This document shows, piece by piece, positions 7,147 through 17,174 of a DNA stretch of 64,000 nt. The DNA is taken from assembly GCF_900110735.1 (NCBI RefSeq), contig NZ_FOET01000001.1, positions 434,001 through 498,000 of the forward strand. Direction: 5' to 3'. Under the pieces are notes generated by a model. It saw only the letters and a list, made by a program, of their open reading frames with translations, ran no database searches and had not been told where the DNA came from. The translations under genes were made by a program, and so were the position numbers. The first letter of the stretch is position 1. Each line of letters starts with the position of its first letter. The DNA comes from Streptomyces radiopugnans (GTDB lineage: Bacteria > Actinomycetota > Actinomycetes > Streptomycetales > Streptomycetaceae).

Positions 7147-10020
7147 ATGCACGGTGCGAACACCGCACGCAAGGCCGTGGCGGAACTGATCGGCGGCGCA
7201 CGCGCGGGACGGGGCGGCGCGCTGCTGGTGCGGGCCGAACCGGGGCTCGGCGCCGGCACCCTGCTGGACCATGCCGCGGCCCGCTTCGAGAGGACGGGCG
7301 AGGGCGGCACCGTGCTGCGCGCCCGGGGCGTGGCCGCCGAGACGGCCGTCCCCTACAGCGGACTGCACGCCCTGCTGCGGCCGGTGGCCGACCGTGCGGC
7401 GCCGGACGACCCGCGCACCGCCGCCCTCGCCCGCGCCCTCGCGCTCGGCTCGGCGCCCGCCGACGACGGACCGGTGCTGGCCGGCCTGGCGGCGCTGCTG
7501 CACGACCTGGCCGCCGAAGGACCGCTGCTGCTGTGCGTCGACGACGCGCACCACCTCGACGCGCCCTCCCGCCGGGCCCTGGGCTTCGCTGCCCGGCGGC
7601 TGGGCCCGCCGCTGCCCGCCGCGATGCTGGTCGCGGCGCGCTGCGACGGCGCCGAGGACCCGCTGCTGGCGGGGCTGCCCGTACTCACGCTGGAGCCGCT
7701 GGACGCCGCCGCGGCCGGCGCGCTCCTGGACGATCTGCTGCCCGCCGACGCCGACCCGGCCGTACGCGAGGCGCTGCTGCACAGCGGCGGCGGCAACCCC
7801 GGCCTCCTCACGGACCTGGCCGCCTCCCTCACCCCCGCCCAGCTCACCGGCGCCGAACCGCTGCCCCACCCGCTCCCCGCCACCGGGCCGCGGCTGCGCG
7901 CGGCCGCCGCCGAACTGGCCGGCCTGCCCGAACGGACCCGCACCCTGCTGCTGCTGGCCGCCGCCGCGTACGAGCTGGGCGGCGCGGCGGACTGCTCCGT
8001 CCTGGCACGCGCCGCGGCCCTGGCCGGACTCGGCCCGCACGGGGCTGACCCGGCCCCGAGCCGCGGCGTCCTGCGGCGCGAGGGCGACCGGCTGCGCTTC
8101 ACGAACCCGCTGCTGCGCCGCGCCGCCTACTGGGGCGAGCCGCCGGAGCGGCGGCGCACCGCCCACCGGCTGCTCGCCCGCGCCCTGGAGGGGACCCGCA
8201 CCGGGGAGGGCCGGAGCGACGGGGGCGCGGAGGCGGGGGCGCCGCACCGGCTGCTCGCCCTGCGCCACCGCGCCGCGGCCGCCCTGCCGCAGGAGGGCCC
8301 CGACCCGGAACTCGCCGACGCACTGGCCGCCACCGCCTCCGACACCACGGCCAGCGACGAGCACACCCACGCCGAACTGGCCGACGCCCTGTGGCGGTCC
8401 GCCGAGCTCACCGGTGACGGGCCCGGCGGAGCCCAGGACACCGGCGTGCGCGCGGCCCGGCTGACCGCCGCGGCCGAACACGCCTGGTCGGCCGGACGCC
8501 CGTACCGGGCCCTGGCCCTGCTGGACCGGGCCCGTGCGCTGCCCGTCCACGACACCGTGCGCGGCCGCACCGAACTCGTGCGCGGAGTACTGGAGTTGCG
8601 CAACGGCGTGGTCACCGACGCCCATGAGCTGCTGTCGTACGCCGCCCGGCTGCTGGGCCCCTACGACCCGCACACCGCCCGCCGGGCACTGCTCCACGCG
8701 ACCGAGGCGGCCTGGGCGATCGGCGACATCGCCGGGTTCCGCGCCGACCTCGCCCGCATCGCCGGGCTGAGGACCCCCGCCGAGGACCCGCTGCTCGACG
8801 ACTACTGCGCGGGCCTGGACGCTGTGCTGTCCGGCGACATCGCCCGCGGCGGCCCGATGCTGCTGCGCGTCCTGGAGCACGCCGCCGGCGAACGGCAGCC
8901 CTGGAGGCTGATACGGGCCGGGATCGTGGCCCTGGTCGTCGGCGACGTCGCGGCGGCCCACGACCTCAACACCCGCGCCCTGGCCGCCGCCCGGGCGTGC
9001 GGGCCGGCCGCCGTCGTCCCCCAGGCGCTGGAACACCTTGCCTACAGCGAGCTGCGGGCCGGGCGGCACAGCCGGGCCCGGGCCCACGCCGAGGCCGGAC
9101 TGCGCCGTGCCCGCCGCACCGGCCAGCGCAACTGCGCCGCCCACCACCACGCGGTGCTGGCGATGGCCGCGGCCGTGCGGGGGGACGCGGAGGCCTGCGC
9201 CGGGCACGCCCGCGCGGCGGGCGAGGACGCCGGCCCGCACGGCCTGGGCGTCGCCGCCACCCTGGCCCAGTGGGCGCTGGCCCGCTGCGACATGGGGTAC
9301 GGCAGGCCGCACGAGGCGGCGGCCCGGCTGGAGCCGCTGGTGGGCACCGGGCCGGGCGAGCTGCCGGGGACCGGTGCCGGGCGCGGGCACTTCGCGCTCC
9401 AGGCGCTGGCCGCGCCGTGCCTGGTGGAGGCGGCCGCCCAGGCGGGCGACCCGCGTACCGCGCGCGCCGCGCTGGCGCAGTTCGCCCAGTGGACCGCCGT
9501 CACCGCGGATCCGATGGCGCCCGTCCAGCTCGCCCGCTGCCGGGCCCTGCTCGCCGGGCCGGAGGAGGCGCCGGAACTGTTCGCGAAGGCGCTGGAGGAG
9601 CACGCGCGGATCGACAGCGACTTCGAGTACGGCCGCACCCAGCTGCTGCACGGCAAGGCGCTGCGCCGCGGACGCCGGCCGGGCGCGGCCCGCGGGGTGC
9701 TGCGCGACGCGCTTCTGGCCTTCGAGCGGTGCGACGCCCGCGGCTGGGCCGACCAGGCCCGCGCCGAGCTGCGGGCCACCGGCGAGGCGGCCGGGCAGGG
9801 CGCGCCGCGGGTGCTGGGCAGGCTGACCCCGCAGCAGCTGCGCATCGCGCGCTGCGTGGCCGAGGGCGCCACCAACCGGGAGGTCGCGCTGCGGCTGTCG
9901 GTCAGTCCCCGCACGGTCGACCACCACCTGCGGAACGTCTTCGCCGCGCTGGGCATCCGCTCCCGTGTGGAGCTCACCCGGGTCCTGGCGGCGGCCGGCG
10001 ACGGCCGGCACGACGGCTGA
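7147..10020 (+). CDS. LuxR-family transcriptional regulator of the LAL type
   Basis: This large regulator (957 aa) has an N-terminal AAA-like ATPase, a TPR-like middle and a C-terminal LuxR helix-turn-helix (about residues 890-950, with RLSVSPRTVDHHLRNVF). Such proteins activate promoters in response to unknown ligands. The Walker B segment LLLCVDDAHHLD (127-138) is intact. The Walker A position reads AEPGLGAGT (30-38), with Ala where the catalytic Lys of GxGK(S/T) should be, so ATP binding may be weak or lost. GAGGAGGG lies 8 nt before the chosen ATG at 7147. The long overlapping frame on the other strand is a shadow. Its target is not identifiable; the divergent hydrolase gene is one candidate. 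Confidence 0.88.
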   Translation: MHGANTARKAVAELIGGARAGRGGALLVRAEPGLGAGTLLDHAAARFERTGEGGTVLRARGVAAETAVPYSGLHALLRPVADRAAPDDPRTAALARALALGSAPADDGPVLAGLAALLHDLAAEGPLLLCVDDAHHLDAPSRRALGFAARRLGPPLPAAMLVAARCDGAEDPLLAGLPVLTLEPLDAAAAGALLDDLLPADADPAVREALLHSGGGNPGLLTDLAASLTPAQLTGAEPLPHPLPATGPRLRAAAAELAGLPERTRTLLLLAAAAYELGGAADCSVLARAAALAGLGPHGADPAPSRGVLRREGDRLRFTNPLLRRAAYWGEPPERRRTAHRLLARALEGTRTGEGRSDGGAEAGAPHRLLALRHRAAAALPQEGPDPELADALAATASDTTASDEHTHAELADALWRSAELTGDGPGGAQDTGVRAARLTAAAEHAWSAGRPYRALALLDRARALPVHDTVRGRTELVRGVLELRNGVVTDAHELLSYAARLLGPYDPHTARRALLHATEAAWAIGDIAGFRADLARIAGLRTPAEDPLLDDYCAGLDAVLSGDIARGGPMLLRVLEHAAGERQPWRLIRAGIVALVVGDVAAAHDLNTRALAAARACGPAAVVPQALEHLAYSELRAGRHSRARAHAEAGLRRARRTGQRNCAAHHHAVLAMAAAVRGDAEACAGHARAAGEDAGPHGLGVAATLAQWALARCDMGYGRPHEAAARLEPLVGTGPGELPGTGAGRGHFALQALAAPCLVEAAAQAGDPRTARAALAQFAQWTAVTADPMAPVQLARCRALLAGPEEAPELFAKALEEHARIDSDFEYGRTQLLHGKALRRGRRPGAARGVLRDALLAFERCDARGWADQARAELRATGEAAGQGAPRVLGRLTPQQLRIARCVAEGATNREVALRLSVSPRTVDHHLRNVFAALGIRSRVELTRVLAAAGDGRHDG

Positions 10021-10283
10021 GGGCGGGGCCGGGCCGGTGCGGGACCGCTGCCGGGACGGAACCGGCGGCGGGACAGGACCGGGGTGGCGGGGCCGTCCGC
10101 CCTCCCGCGCCCGCGTACGCCCACGTGCTGTACCGGTTCGCCCCGCACGGGCCGCCCACGCCGGGCACCTGGGAGACTGAGCGGTCGCTAAGCGATTTCG
10201 GCACGCCTCTGGATATCCCGGTCCGGGCCTGCTGACAATGCTGCATCGAGCCGCTCCCGACACCCGCCAGGTGGAGGACCGAG

Positions 10284-11612
10284 ATGCACCCCGTCGTACG
10301 CGCTCCCGTGAACGCCGAGGCCGTGGCCGTGCTGCACCGGGCCGCCCGCCCGCTGATGGACGATCTCCCCCGGCTCACCGACCGCGTGGTCGAGCTGCTG
10401 CGCAAGGAGGAACCCGCCTACCGCGCCGCCTCCGTCGACCAGGACGAGCTGTGGCACGAGGTGTACCGCTCCCTGCGGCACAACGTGGGCTCCCTGCTGC
10501 GTCCCAAGGAACTGCGCGACGCCGCCCGCCGCTGCTCGTGGCGGATCGGCGCCGAGCGCGCCGAGCAGGGGCTGCCGCTCGACGCCCTGATGCGGGCCTT
10601 CCGGATCGGCGGGGCGGTGGTCTGGCAGTCCCTGGTGGACCGGGTCACCCGGTACGACCCCGACGGCGCGCGGCTGCTGGTCCACGTGGCGGCCGAGGTG
10701 TGGGACTTCGTCGACGAGCACTGCGCGGTGGTCGCCGAGGCGTACCGGCGGACCGAACGCCGGCTGGCCTGGCGCCACGACAACCGCCAGCGGCTGATGG
10801 CCGACGCCCTGCTGGAGGGCACCATGCGCGTCGCCGACCTCGCGGAGACCTCCGAGGCGCTGGGCCTGCCCGAGCGGGGCCGGTACGCGGTGGTGATCGT
10901 CGCGGGCCCCGGCCGGGAGGCCCACCGGGCCCTGATCCGCTCCCGCGTCCCCGCGGCCGTGCGGATCCTGTGGCACCCCCGGTCCGACGCCGACCTGGGC
11001 ATCGCCCCGCTCGGCGGCGGCCCCGGAGACTCCGGAGAGCCCGGAGACCCCGGTACCGCGGACGCCGCCGAAGCAGCCGACGGACTGCTGGCGGAGCTGG
11101 CCGGCGCCCTGCCCGCGCTGCCGGGGCTGCGGACCGGCATCAGCTCCGCGGTGGAGGGCCTGGCCCAGGTCGGCGACGCCCGCCGGCTCGCCGAGACCGC
11201 GCTGCGCTCCGCCACCCCGGGCGGGGCGCCGGTCCTGCTCCATGAGCACCTGCCCGCCGCCCTGCTGGTCTCCTCGCCCGGCCTGGCCGCGGCCCTGGCC
11301 GAGCGGGTGCTGGGCCCGGTGCTGCGGCTGGAGGGCCCCGACCGGGACCTGCTGCTGGACACCCTCGCCGTCTGGCTGGAGTGCGACGGATCGGCGCGGC
11401 GGGCCGGGAGCAGGCTGTTCTGCCACCGCAACACCGTCCTCAACCGGCTGCGCCGCTTCGAGCAGCTCACCGGCCGGTCGCTGGGCCGCCCCCACGAGGT
11501 GGCCGAGCTCTCCCTCGCCCTGACCGCCCGCCGGGTGCTCCACGGCCGGACGTACGGGGAGGGCCCGGGGGCGGCGCGGACCGCGCCCGTCCAGGCCCGC
11601 CCCGCGGTCTGA
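10284..11612 (+). CDS. PucR/CdaR-type helix-turn-helix regulator
   Basis: This cytoplasmic regulator has 442 aa. The N-terminal half (about 1-190) is a helical sensor region of the RsbT co-antagonist-like type, rich in Arg and Leu. The middle resembles a degenerate GGDEF-like CdaR domain. The C-terminal PucR helix-turn-helix is clear: RLFCHRNTVLNRLRRFE at about residues 376-392, then TGRSL. GGTGGAGG lies 6-7 nt before the ATG at 10284. A small palindrome, TCGCTAAGCGA, at 10185-10195 could be an operator. It resembles FasR of this window (47127-48329) in its C-terminal domain only. The target genes are unknown; the next gene on this strand is a ferredoxin reductase 221 nt downstream. Confidence 0.85.
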   Translation: MHPVVRAPVNAEAVAVLHRAARPLMDDLPRLTDRVVELLRKEEPAYRAASVDQDELWHEVYRSLRHNVGSLLRPKELRDAARRCSWRIGAERAEQGLPLDALMRAFRIGGAVVWQSLVDRVTRYDPDGARLLVHVAAEVWDFVDEHCAVVAEAYRRTERRLAWRHDNRQRLMADALLEGTMRVADLAETSEALGLPERGRYAVVIVAGPGREAHRALIRSRVPAAVRILWHPRSDADLGIAPLGGGPGDSGEPGDPGTADAAEAADGLLAELAGALPALPGLRTGISSAVEGLAQVGDARRLAETALRSATPGGAPVLLHEHLPAALLVSSPGLAAALAERVLGPVLRLEGPDRDLLLDTLAVWLECDGSARRAGSRLFCHRNTVLNRLRRFEQLTGRSLGRPHEVAELSLALTARRVLHGRTYGEGPGAARTAPVQARPAV

Positions 11613-11833
11613 GGCGCGTACCGGATGGTTCCAGACGAAAGAGGATGGTGCACGCGAAGGGGGTAGAGCGGTCCTGAGGGCGGGGAAGATCTGTGGGAGA
11701 CGTCCGCGGAGCCGGCTGCGGACCGTCCCCGGAACACCCGGACGACCGGCCCGCCGCCCCTCCGGGGCGCGGCCGACGGGGCGAGCCCCGGGAGATCCCA
11801 CCGCAGGGGGGCAGGGCAACGAGGAGGAAGCAC

Positions 11834-13096
11834 GTGGTCGACGCACATCGCACGTTCGTCATCGTCGGCGGCGGCCTGGCCGGGGCGAAGGCGGCCGAGA
11901 CCCTGCGGGCCGAGGGCTTCACCGGCCGCGTCATCCTGGTCGGCGACGAACGCGACCACCCCTACGAGCGACCTCCCCTCTCCAAGGGCTACCTCGCAGG
12001 CACCGCCGAACGCGACAGCGCCTTCGTCCACGAGCCCGCCTGGTACGCCGGCGCAGCCGTCGAACTCCACCTCGGCCAGCCCGCCGTCCGCCTCGACCGC
12101 GGGGCGAGGACGGTGGAGCTCGGCGACGGCACCCGGATCCACTACGACAAACTGCTGCTGGCCACCGGCGCCGAGCCGCGCCGCCTGAACGTCCCCGGCA
12201 CCGAGCTGGCCGGGGTGCACCACCTGCGCCGCCTGGCGCACGCCGACCGGCTGCGCGGCACCCTGGCCGGGCTCGGCCGCGACAACGGGCACCTGGTCGT
12301 CGCGGGCGCGGGCTGGATCGGCCTGGAGGTGGCCGCCGTCGCCCGCTCCTGGGGCGCCGAGGTCACCGTCATCGAGCCGAACCCCACCCCCCTGCACTCC
12401 GTCCTCGGCCCCGAGCTGGGCGCCGTCCTCGCCGACCTGCACCGCGAGCACGGCGTGCGCCTGTACTTCGGCACCTCCCTCACCGAGATCGTCGGCCAGG
12501 ACAGCCAGGTCCTGGCCGTCCGCACCGGGGACGGCGAGGAGCACCCGGCGCACGCCGTGCTCGCCGCCGTCGGCGCCGCCCCCCGCGTCTCCCTGGCCCG
12601 CGCCGCCGGGCTGGAACTGGCCGGGGAGCCCGTGGGAGGCATCGCGGTGGACGCCTCGCTGCGCACCAGCGACCCCGACATCCACGCGGCCGGCGACGTC
12701 GCCGCCCTCCACCACCCGCTGTTCGGCACCCGGCTGCGCGTCGAGCACTGGGCCAACGCCCTGAACGGCGGGCCGGCCGCCGCCCGGGCGATGCTCGGGC
12801 AGGAGGTCTCCTACGGCCGGGTGCCGTACTTCTTCTCCGACCAGTACGGCACGAGCATGGAGTACTCCGGCTGGGCGCCGCCCGGCTCGTACGACCAGGT
12901 GGTCGTCCGCGGCGACCTCGGCAAGCGGGAGTTCACCGCGTTCTGGCTGAGCGAGGGGCGGGTGCTGGCCGGGCTGGGCATGAACGCGGAGGGCGTCACC
13001 GGCCCGGTCCAGCGGCTCGTCCGCTCCGGCCGGGAGACCGATCCGGAGAAGCTGGCCGACCCCTCGGTCCCACTGGAGGAACTGGCCGGAAAGTGA
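11834..13096 (+). CDS. NAD(P)/FAD-dependent ferredoxin reductase
   Basis: This flavoprotein (420 aa) is of the putidaredoxin/rhodocoxin reductase type and passes electrons from NAD(P)H to a ferredoxin, often for a cytochrome P450. The FAD-binding motif VGGGLAGAKAAE is at the N-terminus, followed by YERPPLSKGYL and ATGAEPR. The NAD(P)-binding motif AGAGWIGLEVA is near residue 157, and the second FAD motif AAGDVA lies near residue 286. The C-terminal reductase domain is complete. The GTG at 11834 follows GAGGAGG by 7 nt; an upstream in-frame ATG at 11693 would add an unrelated tail. No ferredoxin or P450 gene is adjacent, so its partner is unknown. Confidence 0.92.
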   Translation: MVDAHRTFVIVGGGLAGAKAAETLRAEGFTGRVILVGDERDHPYERPPLSKGYLAGTAERDSAFVHEPAWYAGAAVELHLGQPAVRLDRGARTVELGDGTRIHYDKLLLATGAEPRRLNVPGTELAGVHHLRRLAHADRLRGTLAGLGRDNGHLVVAGAGWIGLEVAAVARSWGAEVTVIEPNPTPLHSVLGPELGAVLADLHREHGVRLYFGTSLTEIVGQDSQVLAVRTGDGEEHPAHAVLAAVGAAPRVSLARAAGLELAGEPVGGIAVDASLRTSDPDIHAAGDVAALHHPLFGTRLRVEHWANALNGGPAAARAMLGQEVSYGRVPYFFSDQYGTSMEYSGWAPPGSYDQVVVRGDLGKREFTAFWLSEGRVLAGLGMNAEGVTGPVQRLVRSGRETDPEKLADPSVPLEELAGK

Positions 13097-13166
13097 CCCG
13101 CGGGTCCCGCCAGGTCCCGCCCCGGCCCCGCCGCGCCCCGGCCGCGGGCCCGCGTCCGCGGAGCCG

Positions 13167-13181
13167 TAGCGTGGAGGCATG
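13167..13181 (+). promoter_or_regulatory. -10 box and leaderless start of the GNAT gene
   Basis: TAGCGT (13167-13172) is followed by 6 nt (GGAGGC) and ATG at 13179. The GGAGG within those 6 nt is too close to the ATG to be a normal ribosome site. Confidence 0.45.
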
Positions 13182-13721
13182 ACCGTCCCCGTCGTCCGCA
13201 CCGCGCTGGTGCCCGTCTCCGAAATCCTCGACCTGCGGTGGGAGGTGCTGCGCCCGGGACTGCCGCGGGAGGCGGCGGTCTTCCCCGAGGACGGCGACCC
13301 CGCCGCGTTCCACATCGCCTCCTACGAGGGGGACGCCCCGGAGGTCCTCGGCTGCGGCACGTTCTTCCCCGAGCCCTTCCCCGGCCCCCTCTCCGAACCC
13401 CTCCCCGGACCCGCCTCCGGCCCGCCGCCGGAATCCGCCGCCACCGCCTACCGCTTCCGCGGCATGGCCAGCGCCCCCGCCGCCCGCGGCCGGGGCCACG
13501 GCGCCGCCGTGCTGCGCGCGGGCGCCGCCGAGGCCGCCGCCCGCGGCGCCGGACTGCTGTGGTGCAACGGCCGCACCCCGGCCCGCGGCTTCTACGAGCG
13601 CCAGGGCTTCCGGGCGCACGGCGAGGAGTTCGTCATCGAGGGCGTCGGCCCGCACCTCGTCTTCGTCCGGGAGATCCGGCCCCGGACCCGCCGTACCGGG
13701 GATGTCGCAGGGCGGCCGTAG
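13179..13721 (+). CDS. GNAT-family N-acetyltransferase
   Basis: This acetyl-CoA-dependent acyltransferase has 180 aa. The acetyl-CoA binding loop is seen as RGRGHGAAVLRAG (motif A, R/Q-x2-G-x-G/A) near residues 107-119, preceded by the beta-strand YRFRGMAS, and motif B is WCNGRTPARGFYERQGF. It resembles the ElaA-like/YitI-like small-molecule acetyltransferases; the acceptor is unknown. A Pro-rich loop (FPGPLSEPLPGPASG) at residues 68-82 interrupts the N-terminal sheet and looks like a lineage-specific insert. The stop codon TAG at 13719-13721 doubles as the first three bases of the dnaG -10 box. Confidence 0.85.
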   Translation: MTVPVVRTALVPVSEILDLRWEVLRPGLPREAAVFPEDGDPAAFHIASYEGDAPEVLGCGTFFPEPFPGPLSEPLPGPASGPPPESAATAYRFRGMASAPAARGRGHGAAVLRAGAAEAAARGAGLLWCNGRTPARGFYERQGFRAHGEEFVIEGVGPHLVFVREIRPRTRRTGDVAGRP

Positions 13722-13733
13722 ACTTCTGCCGTG
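13719..13733 (+). promoter_or_regulatory. -10 box and leaderless start of dnaG
   Basis: TAGACT (13719-13724) is followed by 6 nt and the GTG at 13731. The first three bases are the stop codon of the preceding gene. Confidence 0.5.
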
Positions 13734-15650
13734 GCGGGACGGATCAACGACGACGACGTGAAGGCGGTGCGGGACGCGGTCCCGATCGACGCCGTCGTCT
13801 CCGAGTACCTCCAGCTCCGCCCGGCCGGCGGCGGCAACCTCAAGGGCCTGTGCCCCTTCCACGACGAGAAGTCCCCCTCCTTCCACGTCAGTCCGAGCAA
13901 GGGCCTGTACCACTGCTTCGGCTGCCAGGCCGGCGGGGACACCCTCGACTTCGTGATGAAGGTGGACCACCTGTCCTTCTCCGAGGCCGTCGAGCGGCTC
14001 GCCTCCCAGGCGGGGGTCACCCTGCGCTACGAGGAGGGCGGCTACGCCCCCGGCCGCCAGCAGGGCGAGCGCATCCGGCTGGTCCAGGCGCACAAGGCCG
14101 CCGCCGCCTTCTACACCGAGCAGCTCGACTCGCCGGAGGCCGAGACCGGCCGCCGCTTCCTGGCCGAGCGCGGCTTCGACCAGGAGGCCGCCGCGCACTT
14201 CGGCGTCGGCTACTCACCGGCCGGCTGGGACCACCTGACCCGTTTCCTGCGCGGAAAGGGGTTCAGCGACAAGGAGCTGATCCTGGCCGGTCTCGCCCAG
14301 GAGAGCCGCAACGGCCGCCCCATCGACCGCTTCCGCGGCCGGCTGATGTGGCCCGTCCGCGACATCACCGGCGAGGTCGTCGGCTTCGGCGCCCGCAAGC
14401 TGCGCGAGGACGACAACGGGCCGAAGTACCTCAACACCCCCGAGACGGCGATCTACCGCAAGTCCCAGGTGCTCTACGGCATCGACCTGGCCAAGCGCGA
14501 GATCGCCAAGACCGGCCGGGCCGTGGTCGTCGAGGGCTACACGGACGTGATGGCCTGCCACCTGGCCGGGGTCACCGGCGCCATCGCCACCTGCGGCACG
14601 GCCTTCGGCGGCGAGCACATCAAGATCCTGCGGCGGCTTCTGATGGACAACTCCCGCTCGGAGGTCGTCTTCACCTTCGACGGCGACGCGGCCGGGCAGA
14701 AGGCCGCCCTGCGCGCCTTCGAGGACGACCAGAAGTTCGCCGCCCGCACCTCCATCGCCATCACGCCCGGCGGCATGGACCCGTGCGAACTGCGGCTGGC
14801 CGAGGGCGACGAGGCGGTGGCGGCCCTGGTGGAGGGGCGCTCGCCGCTGTTCGAGTTCGCCATCCGCTCGGTCACCGGGCAGCACAACCTGGACACCGCC
14901 GAGGGCCGGGCCGCCGCCCTGGAGGAGGCCGCGCCGATCGTCGCCCGGATCAAGGACGGCTCGATCCAGCACCAGTACGCCGTACGCCTGGCCGGGCTGC
15001 TGGGCATCCTCGACACCGAGTTCGTGGTGCGGCGGGTGGGGCAGCTCGCCCGCTGGGAGCGCGAGCGGCGGTCCGGTGGTCCGGGAGGCCAGGGAGGTCC
15101 GCAGCAGCGCCGCCCCGCCGGGCCGCCCGTACCGCAGGTCCGGCCCGGCCCCGCGCCCGGCGGCCCCCGGCTGGACCTGCGCAGCCCCCAGCGGCTGGCC
15201 GAGCGCGAACTGCTCAAGCTGGCGCTGCAGTTCCCGGCGCTGGTCTCCCCGCTCTTCGACGCCTACGGGGCCGACGAGTTCACCGCCGAGCCCTACGCCG
15301 AGGTGCGCCGGGCCGTGGAGAAGGCCGGGGGAGTGGAGCGGGCCGACGGGGAGTACCTGACGCGGGTGCGCGACGCCGCGCCGGACGACACCGTGCGGTC
15401 GATGATCACCGAGTTGAGCGTCGAGCCGCTGCGCACTCCGCGCGAGCCCGACGAGGCCTACGCCGGGGAGTTCCTGGTCAAGGTGCGGCTGGAGGCGGTC
15501 AACCGCCGGATCGCCGAGCTGAGCAGCACCCTCGCGCGCATGGCGAACAGCGGGGACGACGCCCAGACGGCCGTCGCCGAGCAGCTCTGGACGCTGGAGC
15601 GGTACGGCCGGTCGCTGCGCGACCGCGGCGCCGCCGCGCTCTGGTCGTAG
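13731..15650 (+). CDS. dnaG: DNA primase
   Basis: DnaG (639 aa) makes RNA primers for lagging-strand synthesis and binds the replicative helicase DnaB. The N-terminal CHC2 zinc finger has C41, H44, C62 and C65 ([15 protein letters not shown]). The TOPRIM catalytic core shows [11 protein letters not shown] with the catalytic Glu near residue 265, and [10 protein letters not shown] with the metal-binding Asp pair near residue 320. A Pro/Gly linker (about 450-490) leads to the C-terminal helicase-binding domain. The GTG at 13731 is at leaderless spacing from TAGACT. The gene lies 9 nt after the GNAT gene and is followed by the sigma factor gene, as in other streptomycetes. Confidence 0.97.
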   Translation: MAGRINDDDVKAVRDAVPIDAVVSEYLQLRPAGGGNLKGLCPFHDEKSPSFHVSPSKGLYHCFGCQAGGDTLDFVMKVDHLSFSEAVERLASQAGVTLRYEEGGYAPGRQQGERIRLVQAHKAAAAFYTEQLDSPEAETGRRFLAERGFDQEAAAHFGVGYSPAGWDHLTRFLRGKGFSDKELILAGLAQESRNGRPIDRFRGRLMWPVRDITGEVVGFGARKLREDDNGPKYLNTPETAIYRKSQVLYGIDLAKREIAKTGRAVVVEGYTDVMACHLAGVTGAIATCGTAFGGEHIKILRRLLMDNSRSEVVFTFDGDAAGQKAALRAFEDDQKFAARTSIAITPGGMDPCELRLAEGDEAVAALVEGRSPLFEFAIRSVTGQHNLDTAEGRAAALEEAAPIVARIKDGSIQHQYAVRLAGLLGILDTEFVVRRVGQLARWERERRSGGPGGQGGPQQRRPAGPPVPQVRPGPAPGGPRLDLRSPQRLAERELLKLALQFPALVSPLFDAYGADEFTAEPYAEVRRAVEKAGGVERADGEYLTRVRDAAPDDTVRSMITELSVEPLRTPREPDEAYAGEFLVKVRLEAVNRRIAELSSTLARMANSGDDAQTAVAEQLWTLERYGRSLRDRGAAALWS

Positions 15651-15681
15651 GCCGGGCGCGGACCGGGCCCCGTGCCGGCCC

Positions 15682-15700
15682 GGTCCTGCACCGCAGGACC
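15682..15700 (+). terminator. Short hairpin after dnaG
   Basis: GGTCCTGC, a 3-nt loop and GCAGGACC form an 8-bp perfect stem 32 nt after the dnaG stop. It is flanked by two copies of CCCCGTGCCGGCCC (15668-15681 and 15699-15712), which look like a small duplication. The rest of the gap up to 15981 shows no gene. Confidence 0.45.
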
Positions 15701-15981
15701 CCGTGCCGGCCCCGGGTCCTCCGGCCGCCGCCGCCCGTTCACCGGCCCGTTTCGCCACGTTCCGTACGCGTTCGGTCACCCAGGAGTCCAGAAACCGTGC
15801 GCACGCCCCTCGTGGCGGGAGTGTGTCGTACCCCACACTGAGGGAGGTGCCTGAGCCCCCGGAGCGCGTACCCCCTTCGGCGCCGCTCGTCCGCCGCGGT
15901 GCGGGCGGCGGTGCGGCCGCGCCCGTCCTCGTCTCGCGTGTCGTCCCCGAACCGGCAGCGATCAACTTGGAGGCCGCCCCC

Positions 15982-17127
15982 GTGCAGACCCGGACCCCGG
16001 CCGGCGCGGCCCTCGCCGCCCCCGCCGTTCCCCCCGCCCCCGCCGTTCCGGACTCCCCGGGCGCTCCGGCCCTGGCCGTCGTGCCGCCGGACGGCCCGCA
16101 GCCTCCTCCCCCCGACCACCCCCGGGCCGCCCCCGGGCGGGACGCGGAGCCGGACCCCGTACGCCTCCGGACGGAGCCCGCCCTCGCGCCCCGGCTGGGC
16201 GGACCCGACGGAGCGGGCCCCTCCGCCGACCTCTTCCGCCAGTACCTGCGCGAGATCGGCCGCGTCCCCCTGCTGACGGCCGCCGAGGAGGTCGAACTCG
16301 CCCGGCGCGTCGAGGCGGGCCTGTTCGCCGAGGAGAAGCTCACCCGCACCCCCGGTCTCGACGAGGGCCTCGCCCTCGACCTCGACCGGCTGGTGGTCAT
16401 GGGCCGGGTGGCCAAGCGCCGCCTGATCGAGGCCAACCTCCGCCTGGTGGTCTCGGTGGCGAAGCGGTACGCCGGCCGGGGGCTGACCATGCTCGACCTG
16501 GTCCAGGAGGGCAACCTGGGCCTCATCCGGGCCGTGGAGAAGTTCGACTACACCCGCGGCTACAAGTTCTCCACCTACGCCACCTGGTGGATCCGCCAGG
16601 CCATGTCCCGGGCGCTGGCCGACCAGGCCCGCACCATCAGGGTCCCGGTGCACGTCGTGGAGCTGATCAACCGGGTCGTCCGCGTCCAGCGCCGCATCCT
16701 CCAGGAGCGCGGCTACGAGCCGACGCCCGAGGAGGTCGCCGCCCAGCTCGGCCTGACCGGGGAGCGGGTCGGCGAGGTGCTGCGGCTGGCCCAGGAGCCG
16801 GTGTCGCTGCACGCTCCGGTGGGCGAGGAGGACGACGTCAACCTCGGCGACCTCATCGAGGACGGCGACGCCCCCTCGCCCGTGGAGTCCGCCGCCTTCC
16901 TGCTGCTGCGCCGGCACCTGGACGCGGTGCTGTCCACCCTCGGGGAGCGCGAGCGCAGGGTCGTCCAGCTGCGCTACGGGCTCGTCGACGGCCGCCCCCG
17001 CACACTGGAGGAGATCGGCCGCCTCTTCGGCGTCACCCGCGAGCGCATCCGCCAGATCGAGTCCAAGACCCTGGCCAAACTCCGCGACCACACGTACGCG
17101 GACCAGCTCAGGGGCTACCTGGACTGA
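15982..17127 (+). CDS. hrdA: RNA polymerase sigma-70 factor, principal-like (HrdA type)
   Basis: This group 1/2 sigma-70 factor has 381 aa. Region 1.2 ([17 protein letters not shown]) starts near residue 84. Region 2 contains [15 protein letters not shown] and the -10 recognition helix [12 protein letters not shown]. Region 3 follows, and region 4 has the -35 recognition helix [17 protein letters not shown]. The GTG at 15982 was chosen because GGAGG lies 8 nt upstream and the preceding frame codes only low-complexity sequence. The first 80 residues are Pro/Ala-rich, replacing the long acidic N-terminus of HrdB. Its position directly after dnaG recalls hrdA of Streptomyces coelicolor; this symbol rests on memory of gene order, and HrdD-like naming is possible. 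Confidence 0.85.
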   Translation: MQTRTPAGAALAAPAVPPAPAVPDSPGAPALAVVPPDGPQPPPPDHPRAAPGRDAEPDPVRLRTEPALAPRLGGPDGAGPSADLFRQYLREIGRVPLLTAAEEVELARRVEAGLFAEEKLTRTPGLDEGLALDLDRLVVMGRVAKRRLIEANLRLVVSVAKRYAGRGLTMLDLVQEGNLGLIRAVEKFDYTRGYKFSTYATWWIRQAMSRALADQARTIRVPVHVVELINRVVRVQRRILQERGYEPTPEEVAAQLGLTGERVGEVLRLAQEPVSLHAPVGEEDDVNLGDLIEDGDAPSPVESAAFLLLRRHLDAVLSTLGERERRVVQLRYGLVDGRPRTLEEIGRLFGVTRERIRQIESKTLAKLRDHTYADQLRGYLD

Positions 17128-17174
17128 CTGGGGGCCCGGGGCCCGGCGCGCGGCCGGGCGCGGCCGGCGTGGGC

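Noticed and set aside
6169-10263. A 1,364-codon minus-strand frame across the LAL gene
   Set aside because: Only its last 260 codons (the hydrolase from 6951) are real; the rest is low-complexity antisense of the LAL regulator.
10418-13315. A 965-codon minus-strand frame over the PucR, reductase and GNAT genes
   Set aside because: Antisense composition and no motifs; the plus-strand genes are certain.
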